DNA of 14,922 nt from Verrucomicrobiota bacterium. GTDB lineage: Bacteria > Verrucomicrobiota > Verrucomicrobiia > Opitutales > Opitutaceae. Of the stretch, positions 6,522 to 13,861 are shown one piece after another. The first letter of the stretch is position 1. Every line of letters starts with the position of its first letter. The position numbers and the translations under genes are program-made. The DNA is taken from positions 1-14,922 of the forward strand of contig JAEZUE010000079.1 of assembly GCA_023443455.1 (NCBI GenBank), written 5' to 3'. The notes beneath the pieces were generated by a model. The model saw only the letters and a list, made by a program, of their open reading frames with translations. It made no database searches and had not been told where the DNA came from.

Positions 6522-8453
6522 ATGAAACCCGCTGTCGCTCCTTCCGCTCCCCCGGCCGCGCCCGCCGCCGGTCCGCTGCCGTTCGCCCTGCCCGCCGAAG
6601 CCGCCGAGCTCCTGCGCGTCTGCCCGGGCTTCACCGTGCCCGACACCCTCGACGACCTCGTGGCCCTCGCCGTGCGCGACGCCCGCGAGGGCTGGCACGA
6701 GGTTGCCTACGAGACTCCCGGCAAGGGCCGCGTGGTCGAGGCGCTCGTCTGCCGCACCCGCAATGGCATCGCGGCCAACTACACCGAGCCGTACATGCGC
6801 CGCCGCGACCCCGACTGCATGGTCATCGGCGACGAGTTGCCCACGGATAAGCCCACCTACCGTGAGCGCTTCGGCGGCGACTTCGCCGAGCTGCGCGAGG
6901 CCACCTTCGCGTGGCTGCGCACCCAGCGGCTGGCGGTGTTCCCCTTCGTGGCCGGCGTGGCGGGCAAGGGCACCGACGCCGTCGTGATCGCGCCCGACAA
7001 CGCCGGCTTTTTCGCCCTCGGCCTGGCCCTGCTCCAAGGCATGCTCGCGCCCGCCGAGGTGCCTGCCGGGTTCGCGCCCAAGGCGGTGATCTACGTGGCG
7101 CCGCCGTTCCGGCACACGCACTTCGGTGGCAAGCAGATCGTCGTGCACAACCGCCGCGAGGGCCTGCATGAGCTTTTCAGCTACAACCTCTATCCCGGCC
7201 CGAGCGCGAAGAAGGGCATCTACGGCGTGCTGCTCAACCTCGGCGAGAGCGAGCGCTGGGTCACCATGCACTGCTCGACCGTGCAGGTTGTCACCCCGTA
7301 CGACAACCGCCTCGTCATCTCCCACGAGGGCGCCAGCGGCGGCGGCAAGAGCGAGATGCTCGAGCACGCCCACCGCGAGAAGGACGGCAGCCTTTTGCTC
7401 GGCCGCAATGTCGTCAACGGCGAGGAACGCCTCCTCACCCTCCCGCGCACCTGCGAGCTCCGGCCCGTGACCGACGACATGGCGCTCTGCCATCCCTCCC
7501 TCGACAAGGGCCGCGGCAAGCTCTCGCTCATGGACGCCGAGGATGCGTGGTTCGTGCGCGTGAATCATATCGGTCGCTACGGCGTCGACCCGCACCTCGA
7601 GCGCCTCACCATCCATCCGCCCGCGCCGCTGCTCTTCCTCAACATCGAAGCCAAGCCCGATGCCACCGCGCTGATCTGGGAGCACACGATGGATGCACCC
7701 GGTCAGCCCTGCCCGAATCCGCGGGTGATCATCCCGCGCCAGATCGTGCCCGGCATCGTTTCCGGCGCGGTCGATGTCGACATCCGCAGCTTCGGCGTGC
7801 GCTGCCCGCCGTGCACCCGCGAGAACCCGAGCTACGGCATCATCGGCCTCTTCCACCTGCTGCCGCCGGCGCTGGCCTGGCTGTGGCGACTGGTCGCCCC
7901 GCGCGGCCACGCCAATCCGAGCATTGTGCAGACCGAGGGCATGTCCTCCGAGGGCGTGGGCTCGTACTGGCCCTTCGCCACCGGCCGCATGGTCGATCAC
8001 GCCAACCTCCTGCTTAACCAGATCGTGGAGACGCCGGGGGTGCGCTACATCCTCGTGCCCAACCAGCATGTCGGCGCGTGGGAGACCAGCTTCATGCCCC
8101 AGTGGGTAGCCCGTGAATACCTTGCGCGCCGCGGCGGTGCCCGTTTCACGCAGAAGCAGGTGCGCGCCTCGCGTTGCCCGCTGCTGGGTTGCACCCCGAC
8201 GCAGGTCATCGTCGAGGGCCGCTACCTGCCGCCGTTCTTCTTCGAGGTCGAGCGCCAGCCCGAGGTGGGCGAGGTCGCCTACGATCGCGGCGCAGAGATC
8301 CTCGCCGAGTTCTTCGCCCGCGAGCTGCGGCAATACCTCAAGCCCGAGCTCCTCGGCCTGGGGCGCGAGATCATCGAGTGCTGTCTCGATGGTGGCGCGC
8401 TCGAGGACTACGTGCGCCTCGTCGACCACGAGACCTTCGCCCACGAGGACTGA
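6522..8453 (+). CDS. DUF4914-like protein, divergent PEP carboxykinase homologue (proposed)
   Basis: The product is 643 residues; I believe it belongs to the uncharacterised DUF4914 family. By eye it is colinear with ATP-dependent PEP carboxykinase, which makes PEP from oxaloacetate and ATP. Matches, with E. coli residues recalled from memory, are: RRDPDCMVIGD (94-104) to GRSPKDKYIV (Arg65); AKKGIY (229-234) to the KKG of Lys212/213; MHCST (249-253) to MHCSA (metal ligand His232); EGASGGGKS (269-277) to the P-loop GLSGTGKT; MDAEDAW (337-343) to GDDEHGW; NPRVIIP (399-405) to NTRVSYP (Arg333). The kinase-2 metal ligand Asp269 may be replaced by Ala339. The first 20 residues are a Pro/Ala-rich lead. 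The ATG at 6522 is chosen because the family-like part begins near residue 25. There is no Shine-Dalgarno. The catalytic role is inferred and untested. Confidence 0.85.
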   Translation: MKPAVAPSAPPAAPAAGPLPFALPAEAAELLRVCPGFTVPDTLDDLVALAVRDAREGWHEVAYETPGKGRVVEALVCRTRNGIAANYTEPYMRRRDPDCMVIGDELPTDKPTYRERFGGDFAELREATFAWLRTQRLAVFPFVAGVAGKGTDAVVIAPDNAGFFALGLALLQGMLAPAEVPAGFAPKAVIYVAPPFRHTHFGGKQIVVHNRREGLHELFSYNLYPGPSAKKGIYGVLLNLGESERWVTMHCSTVQVVTPYDNRLVISHEGASGGGKSEMLEHAHREKDGSLLLGRNVVNGEERLLTLPRTCELRPVTDDMALCHPSLDKGRGKLSLMDAEDAWFVRVNHIGRYGVDPHLERLTIHPPAPLLFLNIEAKPDATALIWEHTMDAPGQPCPNPRVIIPRQIVPGIVSGAVDVDIRSFGVRCPPCTRENPSYGIIGLFHLLPPALAWLWRLVAPRGHANPSIVQTEGMSSEGVGSYWPFATGRMVDHANLLLNQIVETPGVRYILVPNQHVGAWETSFMPQWVAREYLARRGGARFTQKQVRASRCPLLGCTPTQVIVEGRYLPPFFFEVERQPEVGEVAYDRGAEILAEFFARELRQYLKPELLGLGREIIECCLDGGALEDYVRLVDHETFAHED

Positions 8454-8462
8454 GCCGCCGCC

Positions 8463-9386
8463 ATGGCTGCCGAGTTCTACGACCTCACTCTGCAGCGCGG
8501 CCGCCGGCCGGCCTTCGACGCCGCGCCGGAGCGCCACCGGCGCCGCGTGCACGATGTCGACTACATCGCGGTGCGCGGCATGCAGGGAGGGGATCTCTAT
8601 TTCACCCGCGAGGGCTGGGCGGTTGCCGAGTCGCTCCTGCCCGCGGTGTGGTACGACGACCAGCGTTTCTGCACCATCGGCCGCGCGCTGCCGGGTGCGA
8701 CCGGCTCGGTGTATCGGGTGCCCGCTCCGCATCCGGTTCGGCGTGACATGGGGTTGGTCGTGAAGTTCTGCCGCTTCGGGCAGGACGTGGGACTCACGGT
8801 GCTCGGCGACGCCGCCGGTTTTCCCTGGCCGGCCCGGCTCCTCGACGAGGCGCAGTTCCTGGGTCCCTTCGAGGAGTTCGCGGCGATCGGCCGCCTGCGC
8901 GCGCGTGTCGCCGCCAGGCTTGGTCCGGTCGTGCGCACCAAGCGCCCGCTTGCCATCTACTGTCCGCCCGCCCGTCATCCGCTCTGGCGGCTTGGCCGCA
9001 CGCCCCATCTCTACGACCGCCAGGCGGCCGCCCTCTCCGCCGACCAGAACCGCCGTCCCGGGCAACCGCCGGTGTCGTACGATCCGGAACGGCTCTATGT
9101 GCTCCTGTATCAATGGGTGCACGGCATCGATGCCGAGGAGGCCGCGCGCCACGGCGCGATCTCGGCCGCCGCGATGGTCGAGCTGAGCCACACGGTGGCG
9201 CACGACGTCGCGGCCCACGGGTTTGCCGTGCTCGACCACAAACCGCGCCACGTGATCGTGCGCCCCGGCCCCGGCGGCCGGTTGCTCAACCGGAAGGGCC
9301 GCACGGTCTATGCCGTGATCGACTACGAACTGCTCGTGCCGCTCCCAGAAGCGGCCGCTGTCGCCTCTGCCTCTCTCTCCTCATGA
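8463..9386 (+). CDS. Uncharacterised protein with protein-kinase-like fold signatures
   Basis: The product is 307 residues, starting nine bases after the stop of the DUF4914-like gene. I know no named family for it. Three elements appear in kinase order. GLVVKFCRF (97-105) is like a beta-3 strand with Lys101. LLDEAQFLGPFEEFAAIGRL (126-145) could be helix C. VLDHKPRHVIVR (256-267), followed by YAVIDYELL (283-291), resembles the catalytic loop D-x-K-P-x-N and the metal-binding DFG, with His263 in place of Asn and DYE in place of DFG. It could be an atypical kinase or a pseudokinase. Its last codons overlap the purE start (ATGA), so translation is probably coupled. A role with the preceding gene is inferred from position alone. 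Confidence 0.8.
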   Translation: MAAEFYDLTLQRGRRPAFDAAPERHRRRVHDVDYIAVRGMQGGDLYFTREGWAVAESLLPAVWYDDQRFCTIGRALPGATGSVYRVPAPHPVRRDMGLVVKFCRFGQDVGLTVLGDAAGFPWPARLLDEAQFLGPFEEFAAIGRLRARVAARLGPVVRTKRPLAIYCPPARHPLWRLGRTPHLYDRQAAALSADQNRRPGQPPVSYDPERLYVLLYQWVHGIDAEEAARHGAISAAAMVELSHTVAHDVAAHGFAVLDHKPRHVIVRPGPGGRLLNRKGRTVYAVIDYELLVPLPEAAAVASASLSS

Positions 9387-9907
9387 AAAACGAAACCTCC
9401 GCTTCCTTCACTCCCACCGCCACCGGCCGGCCGCTCGTCGGTATCGTCATGGGCAGCACTTCCGACTGGCCCGTCATGGAGGCCGCCGCCCGCCTGCTCG
9501 ACCAGTTCGGCATCGCCACCGAACGCCGCGCCTTGAGCGCGCACCGTACGCCCGACGCCGCCCTCGAGTGGGGCCGCGGCGCGGGCTCGCGTGGGCTCAA
9601 GGTCATCATTGCCGCCGCCGGCGGCGCCGCCCATCTCGCGGGCGTGATGGCCGCCGTCACCCCGCTGCCGGTCCTCGGCGTGCCGATCGAGTCGGCCTCG
9701 CTCAAGGGCCTCGATTCGTTGCTCTCGATGGTGCAGATGCCCGGCGGTATTCCGGTCGCCACGTTTGCGATCGGCAAACCCGGTGCGCTCAACGCCGCGC
9801 TGTTCGCGGTCGCCATCCTCGCGCAAGGAGACGAGCGCCTCCGCCGCGCGCTCGACGACTACCGCGCCGCCCAGACCCAGAAGGTGCTCGAAGCCAAGCT
9901 GCCCTGA
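9383..9907 (+). CDS. purE: 5-(carboxyamino)imidazole ribonucleotide mutase (PurE)
   Basis: PurE converts N5-carboxyaminoimidazole ribonucleotide to the 4-carboxy isomer in purine synthesis. The product is 174 residues, normal for the family. The signatures are complete: GIVMGSTSDWPVMEAA (Ser-Asp phosphate site), SAHRTPD with the catalytic His, IAAAGGAAHLAGVMAA, and VLGVPIES followed by SLLSMVQMPGGIPVATFAIG. AHLAG replaces the usual AHLPG. The sequence looks like class I, which needs PurK to supply its substrate; no purK is in this window. The ATG overlaps the upstream stop as ATGA, making this the fifth gene of the plus-strand run. Confidence 0.95.
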   Translation: MKNETSASFTPTATGRPLVGIVMGSTSDWPVMEAAARLLDQFGIATERRALSAHRTPDAALEWGRGAGSRGLKVIIAAAGGAAHLAGVMAAVTPLPVLGVPIESASLKGLDSLLSMVQMPGGIPVATFAIGKPGALNAALFAVAILAQGDERLRRALDDYRAAQTQKVLEAKLP

Positions 9908-9930
9908 CCACAGCCTGCGTTCCCTCCGGG

Positions 9931-9955
9931 GCCGGCGCCGCACTCGTGCGCCGGT
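9931..9955 (+). other. Hairpin between purE and the carbonic anhydrase gene
   Basis: CCGGCGC (9932-9938) pairs perfectly with GCGCCGG (9948-9954) around a nine-base loop, with one possible G-T pair outside. Only two Ts follow, so it is at most a weak terminator or a processing site that lowers or separates expression of the next gene. Confidence 0.35.
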
Positions 9956-9992
9956 TCCAACTCGCGCCCGTTTCATTCCGCTGCCACCCGCG

Positions 9993-10598
9993 ATGCCCGA
10001 AATCGAACAACTCTTCGCCAACAACCGCACCTGGTCGGCCGCCATCCGGCGGCAAACCCCGGATTTTTTCCCCGCCTTGGCTCGGCAGCAGCGTCCGTCG
10101 TTTCTCTGGATCGGCTGCGCCGACAGTCGCGTGCCGGCCAACGAGATCGTGGGGCTCCTGCCGGGCGAGATGTTCGTCCACCGCAACATCGCCAACGTCG
10201 TGGCGCACTCCGACTTGAACTGCCTCTCGGTGCTGCAGTACGCCGTCGATGTCCTGCAGGTGCGGCATGTCATCGTGTGCGGGCACTATGGATGCGGTGG
10301 GGTTCGGGCGGTGGTGCAGGGCGATCGCGTCGGGCTCGCCGACAACTGGCTGCGCCACGTGCAGGATGTGCGGGACAAGCATGCCGCGGCGGTCGATGCG
10401 GCCGGCGAGATCGCCGCGAGGGTGAACCGGCTCTGCGAACTGAATGTGGTCGAACAGGTGGCCAATGTTGCGCAGACCACCGTGGTGCGCGACGCCTGGG
10501 CCCGTGGTCAGTCGCTCAAGGTCCATGGCTGGATCTATGGCATCGGCGACGGGCTGCTCAACGATCTGCGTGTGAGCGTGGCCGGGCCGGCGGCTTGA
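9993..10598 (+). CDS. can: Beta-class carbonic anhydrase
   Basis: This cytoplasmic zinc enzyme interconverts CO2 and bicarbonate. The product is 201 residues. Zinc ligands and the Asp-Arg dyad are at Cys42, Asp44, Arg46, His98 and Cys101 (CADSR and HYGCGG), the same numbering as I recall for E. coli Can. Trp39 and Arg64, and a Tyr at 182 close to Can Tyr181, suggest the type II form with a second bicarbonate pocket that inhibits the enzyme at low pH. The ATG at 9993 starts at the usual family N-terminus (MPEIEQLFANNRTW) and has no Shine-Dalgarno. It is 85 bases after purE and converges with the next gene, 15 bases apart. Bicarbonate supply to the upstream carboxyl-transfer genes is a plausible role. 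Confidence 0.95.
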   Translation: MPEIEQLFANNRTWSAAIRRQTPDFFPALARQQRPSFLWIGCADSRVPANEIVGLLPGEMFVHRNIANVVAHSDLNCLSVLQYAVDVLQVRHVIVCGHYGCGGVRAVVQGDRVGLADNWLRHVQDVRDKHAAAVDAAGEIAARVNRLCELNVVEQVANVAQTTVVRDAWARGQSLKVHGWIYGIGDGLLNDLRVSVAGPAA

Positions 10599-10613
10599 TC
10601 GGTCGCGCTGCGG

Positions 10614-12026
10614 TCATGGCGCCGCGAGGTGGCGGTGCAGCCAGTTCACGGCACCGGTCTCGTCGGCAAATGCGCCGTCGAGTTGGGCTTCGTAGGCGGC
10701 ATTCGTGAGTGTGCGGAAGGCCGGTCCCGGTGCGAGGCCGGCGGCGAGCAGGTGTCGGCCGAGCAGGATCGGGCGTGGGGCGGCATCGGCGATTTCGTGG
10801 GCTTGGGCGGCCTGCTCGAGCTGAGCGATGCGCGCCTCTGTCGCTCCGCAGAGCCGCGGCGGGCGACCGAGATGGTCGGCTCGGAGGATGAACAGAAGCT
10901 GCCGGATCGAGGCCGGCGAGAGGCGGCGGGCGAGCCGTCGCACGAAGGCGGGTGAGGGCGCCGAACCGCTCGGCCAGGCGAGGTGTGCGAAGTGGTTCTC
11001 GACGAGGGCCCGGACGACGGGGCGGATGCCGAGCGGCGAGCCGATGCGGGCGAGAAAAGCCTCGGCCAGGGGGCCTCCGACGAGGTCGTGCCCGGGACTG
11101 GTCCAACGTAGCTGCCCGCGTTTTTCCTCCTGCCGGGTCGTGGCCGGTTTCCCGAAGTCGTGGGCGAGCACGGCGAGCATCAGGTCGCGGCGCTCGCCGG
11201 GGGGAAGGCTTTGCCAGGCGGGGAGGGCGGCGAGTGCATCGCAGCAGAGTGCGGTGTGGATGAATACGTCGCCCTCGGGGTGCCATTCCGGATCCTGGGG
11301 GGTGCCGGCGAGTGCGGCGATTTCCGGGAAATGGGCGAGCCAGCCGCTCGCGCGGAGCACGGCGAGTCCGGCGCCGGGATGGCGGCTGCGGGTGGCCCAT
11401 TTTTCCCATTCGCCCCAGACGCGTTCCAGCGGGAGTTCGGCGAAGGTGCCCGCGATCTGGCGGCAGAGGGCGGCGGTGTCGGGCGCCAGTGCCAGGTCGA
11501 AGCGGCCGGCGAACTGCATCGCCCGGAGTACCCGGAGGGGGTCTTCGACGAAGGCTCCGCTCGTGTGCCGGAGTATCCGTGCCGCGAGGTCGGCCGCGCC
11601 GCCGTGCGGATCGATGATCTCGCCGGAGAAGGGGTCGAGCGCGATGGCGTTGAGCGTGAAGTCGCGGCGGGCCAACGCTTCCGCGACGGGCAGGTCCGGG
11701 TCGACGCCGACCTCGAAGCCGCGGTGCCCGGAGGCGATCTTGGTCTCGCGCCGGGGAAGGCCGATGTCGTATTCGACTCCATCCAACCGGAGTTTGATGA
11801 CACCGAAGCTGCGCCCGACGGGATCGGTGGGGCCGAAACGGGCGAGCAAGGAAGCCAGTTCGCTCGGCCCGATTCCGTAGACCTCGATGTCGAAATCCTT
11901 GGGGACGCGGCCGGCGAGCCAGTCGCGCACGCAGCCGCCCACCAGCACGGGGCGGGCTACCGACCGCAGCGTTTCCAGCGCCGCCCGCAAAGCTTCGGGG
12001 AGGAGGAGGGGGCGCGCCGGGGTCAC
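10614..12026 (-). CDS. cca: CCA tRNA nucleotidyltransferase / poly(A) polymerase family protein with HD domain
   Basis: This is a class II nucleotidyltransferase that probably adds or repairs tRNA 3' CCA ends. The product is 470 residues from a GTG start. GGCVRD (30-35) and DFDIEVYG, with metal-binding Asp44 and Asp46, mark the catalytic head. RRDFTLNA (120-127) and EDPLRVLRA (161-169) are the neck and nucleotide-selection motifs. An HD phosphohydrolase domain follows (His257, His289-Asp290, His313), as in E. coli-type CCA enzymes. A poly(A) polymerase specificity cannot be excluded by eye. The GTG overlaps the stop of the DUF423 gene as GTGA, which fixes the start and implies translational coupling; upstream sequence in frame overlaps that gene and is not protein-like. 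Confidence 0.88.
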   Translation of the reverse strand: MTPARPLLLPEALRAALETLRSVARPVLVGGCVRDWLAGRVPKDFDIEVYGIGPSELASLLARFGPTDPVGRSFGVIKLRLDGVEYDIGLPRRETKIASGHRGFEVGVDPDLPVAEALARRDFTLNAIALDPFSGEIIDPHGGAADLAARILRHTSGAFVEDPLRVLRAMQFAGRFDLALAPDTAALCRQIAGTFAELPLERVWGEWEKWATRSRHPGAGLAVLRASGWLAHFPEIAALAGTPQDPEWHPEGDVFIHTALCCDALAALPAWQSLPPGERRDLMLAVLAHDFGKPATTRQEEKRGQLRWTSPGHDLVGGPLAEAFLARIGSPLGIRPVVRALVENHFAHLAWPSGSAPSPAFVRRLARRLSPASIRQLLFILRADHLGRPPRLCGATEARIAQLEQAAQAHEIADAAPRPILLGRHLLAAGLAPGPAFRTLTNAAYEAQLDGAFADETGAVNWLHRHLAAP

Positions 12027-12430
12027 TTGGTGGGGCCTCGTTCGGGAAGCAGGGCATGGCCGAGGGCGGCCCAGCCGGCCAGCAGGCAGAGCCCGCCCAC
12101 CGGAGTCACCGGGCCGATCCACCGCGGTGCGCCGAGCGCGAGCAGGTAGATGGAGCCGGAGAAAAGGAGGACGCCCAGGGCGAACAGGTCTCCGGCCCGC
12201 CGAAGCCGCCGACTGGTCCGACCGTCCGGGGTTTGCCGCAGCTGGAGCCCGAGGGCGAGCATCGCGACGGCATGGATCAGTTGATACTCGACGGCGGTTT
12301 GCCATGCCGCCAGGCGCCCGCCTGCCTCCAGCATCGGCCGGAGCGCATGGGCCCCGAAGGCGCCGAGCGCGACTCCAAGGAAGCCGGACAGGACTGCAAA
12401 CGCGATTGATCTTCGGTGGAGAGAGGCCAT
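12023..12430 (-). CDS. DUF423 family small membrane protein
   Basis: The product is 135 residues with four predicted membrane helices: about 9-30 (containing the family hallmark GAFGAHAL), 44-62, 76-97 and 101-123. It belongs to the DUF423/YgdD inner-membrane family, whose function is unknown. The ATG at 12430 gives the usual family length. Longer in-frame starts would add a basic, non-conserved stretch lying in the divergent promoter region. It is the first gene of a two-gene minus-strand unit with the CCA-type gene, overlapping it by four bases. Confidence 0.88.
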   Translation of the reverse strand: MASLHRRSIAFAVLSGFLGVALGAFGAHALRPMLEAGGRLAAWQTAVEYQLIHAVAMLALGLQLRQTPDGRTSRRLRRAGDLFALGVLLFSGSIYLLALGAPRWIGPVTPVGGLCLLAGWAALGHALLPERGPTK

Positions 12431-12581
12431 AGGAGTTGGCTCGCCGGGCCCTGAGAGTTGTTGATGGTGCCGCAAGTTGAGCGCGGAACAGTGTCTGGGT
12501 TTAGCAGTCTTTCCGGTCGGATTTTTCCGTTTTCGCGGCCGCCGGGCCGCGTCTGACAAACCACAAACGAAGCTACAAAAT
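12431..12581. promoter_or_regulatory. Divergent intergenic region upstream of the porin-like gene
   Basis: These 151 bases separate the DUF423 and porin-like start codons and must hold both promoters. On the plus strand TTGAGC (12477-12482) is 17 bases before TTTAGC (12500-12505), a weak -35/-10 pair. I see no operator repeat. Confidence 0.3.
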
Positions 12582-13283
12582 ATGAAGAAAACAATCGCCC
12601 TCTGCGCCGCCCTGCTTGTTGGCGGTGCGGCCTTTGCTGCCGAAGGAGAGTCGTCGTACGCGGTGACGCTCGATTTCCCGTACGTGTCGAAGTACGTGTT
12701 CCGCGGTGTCGAACTCGCGGACCACTCGATCCAGCCGTCCGTCGAGGTCTCGGTCGGAGACTTCTACGCCGGTGTTTGGAATAACACCCCGCTGCAGAAC
12801 GAACATGACGGTGACATCTCGAAGGAGACCGACATCTACATCGGGTATGCGCCGGCGCTCACCGAGTCCCTGACGGCCGACTTCGGCGCCACGTACTTCT
12901 GGTATCCGGCGGTCGGGCCCGCCCTCGACGACTACTCTTTCGAGATCTCGGCCGGGGTCACTTGGTCCGTGAAGGGCTTCACCCCCTCGCTGTACCTCTA
13001 CCGTGATCTGCACCTCGACGTCACGACCATCCAGACTGGAGTCGGTTACAGCATTCCGCTCGCTTCGCTGGGGACCTCGCTCGATCTGAATGCGACCTTT
13101 GGTGCGGTTCAGCCCGACGACGGCGAGGACTACTGCTACTATTCGGTCGGCGTGAGCGTGCCCTACAAGCTCTCCGACAAGTTCACCCTCAATGTCGGCG
13201 CCTCCTACGTGGAGAACGACCTCGACAACGGTGATGATCCGGGCTTCTGGGGGACGATCGGCGTCACCTACAGCTTCGAATAA
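12582..13283 (+). CDS. TorF family putative outer-membrane porin
   Basis: This is a beta-barrel protein of the outer membrane, 233 residues. A signal peptide is clear: MKKT, a hydrophobic core LCAALLVGGAAF, and likely cleavage after AFA at residue 19. The mature N-terminus has the family pattern YVSKYVFRGVELADHSIQPSVEV followed in two parts by GDFYAGVWNN. Alternating-residue strands continue to the end, which finishes in YSFE, near a typical aromatic barrel terminus. The family (bacterial conserved OMP, Gcw_chp/TorF) is of poorly defined function and is thought to form small-solute channels. It is a single-gene unit with its own terminator and is diverged from the DUF423 gene. An in-frame extension upstream is not used, because the signal peptide begins at 12582. 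Confidence 0.88.
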   Translation: MKKTIALCAALLVGGAAFAAEGESSYAVTLDFPYVSKYVFRGVELADHSIQPSVEVSVGDFYAGVWNNTPLQNEHDGDISKETDIYIGYAPALTESLTADFGATYFWYPAVGPALDDYSFEISAGVTWSVKGFTPSLYLYRDLHLDVTTIQTGVGYSIPLASLGTSLDLNATFGAVQPDDGEDYCYYSVGVSVPYKLSDKFTLNVGASYVENDLDNGDDPGFWGTIGVTYSFE

Positions 13284-13299
13284 TCCCTCGTGTCTTCCG

Positions 13300-13335
13300 C
13301 CCGCCGGCGCCTCGGTGCCGGCGGGTTTTCTTTTT
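13300..13335 (+). terminator. Intrinsic terminator of the porin-like gene
   Basis: CCCGCCGGC (13300-13308) pairs perfectly with GCCGGCGGG (13317-13325) around an eight-base loop, followed by TTTTCTTTTT. It starts 17 bases after the stop codon. Confidence 0.92.
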
Positions 13336-13375
13336 CCTCGCGAGAGTCGGGGACGAGAAGTTTCCGACAAAACCG

Positions 13376-13404
13376 TTGACAAGTCCGCCGCGAACACGAT
13401 TTCT
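13376..13404 (+). promoter_or_regulatory. Probable rplM-rpsI promoter
   Basis: A perfect TTGACA -35 (13376-13381) lies between the preceding terminator and rplM. No good -10 sits at standard spacing: CACGAT at 13395-13400 is too close and only partly matches. The 22 bases before rplM are almost all pyrimidine. The call rests on the -35 and on position. Confidence 0.4.
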
Positions 13405-13422
13405 TCCACCCCTTTTCCGTTC

Positions 13423-13851
13423 ATGAAGACCTTTCTTGCCAAGAAGGAGACCGTCCAACCCAAGTGGTATCTCATCGATGCCGAGGGTCAGGTATTGGGC
13501 CGTCTCGCTGTCAAAGCCGCCAACATCCTCCGCGGCCGCAACAAGCCGACCTACACTCCGCATGTCGATACCGGCGATTACGTCGTCATCGTCAATGCCG
13601 AGAAGATCGTGCTCACCGGCAAGAAGGAGTCGCAGAAGACTTACATGTCTTTCTCGGGCTTCGTTGGTGGCCATCACCATCGCTCGGTGCCGCAGATGCG
13701 CGCCAAGCGTCCCGACTACATCATCACCCATGCCGTCAAGGGCATGCTCCCGAAGAACCGTCTCGCCGACAAGATGCTCACCAAGCTGCGCGTCTTCGCC
13801 GGCCCCGAGCACGATCACGTGGCGCAGAATCCCGAGACCATCACGCTCTAA
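13423..13851 (+). CDS. rplM: 50S ribosomal protein L13
   Basis: A large-subunit ribosomal protein that binds 23S rRNA early in assembly. The product is 142 residues, the normal length. Conserved blocks are WYLIDAEGQVLGRLAVKAA, LRGRNKPTYTPHVDTGD, VIVNAEKIVLTGKK, and AVKGMLPKNRLADKM followed by LRVFAGPEHDH. The ATG at 13423 matches the usual N-terminus and has no Shine-Dalgarno, only a pyrimidine-rich leader, which is notable for so highly expressed a gene. It forms the usual two-gene operon with rpsI, ten bases downstream. Confidence 0.97.
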   Translation: MKTFLAKKETVQPKWYLIDAEGQVLGRLAVKAANILRGRNKPTYTPHVDTGDYVVIVNAEKIVLTGKKESQKTYMSFSGFVGGHHHRSVPQMRAKRPDYIITHAVKGMLPKNRLADKMLTKLRVFAGPEHDHVAQNPETITL

Positions 13852-13861
13852 TCCGATCGCC

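Noticed and set aside
6513..9251. 912-codon minus-strand open frame opposite the PEPCK-like and kinase-like genes
   Set aside because: It spans two real genes on the other strand and reads as Ala/Gly/Val/His/Glu-rich shadow translation.
10599..10613. Bidirectional terminator between the convergent can and cca genes
   Set aside because: The gap is 15 bases and I see no hairpin or T-run.
12027..12305. Longer N-terminus for the CCA-type enzyme
   Set aside because: The extra part lies over the DUF423 membrane protein and is Arg/Pro-rich. The GTG at 12026 gives the normal N-terminus and a coupling overlap.
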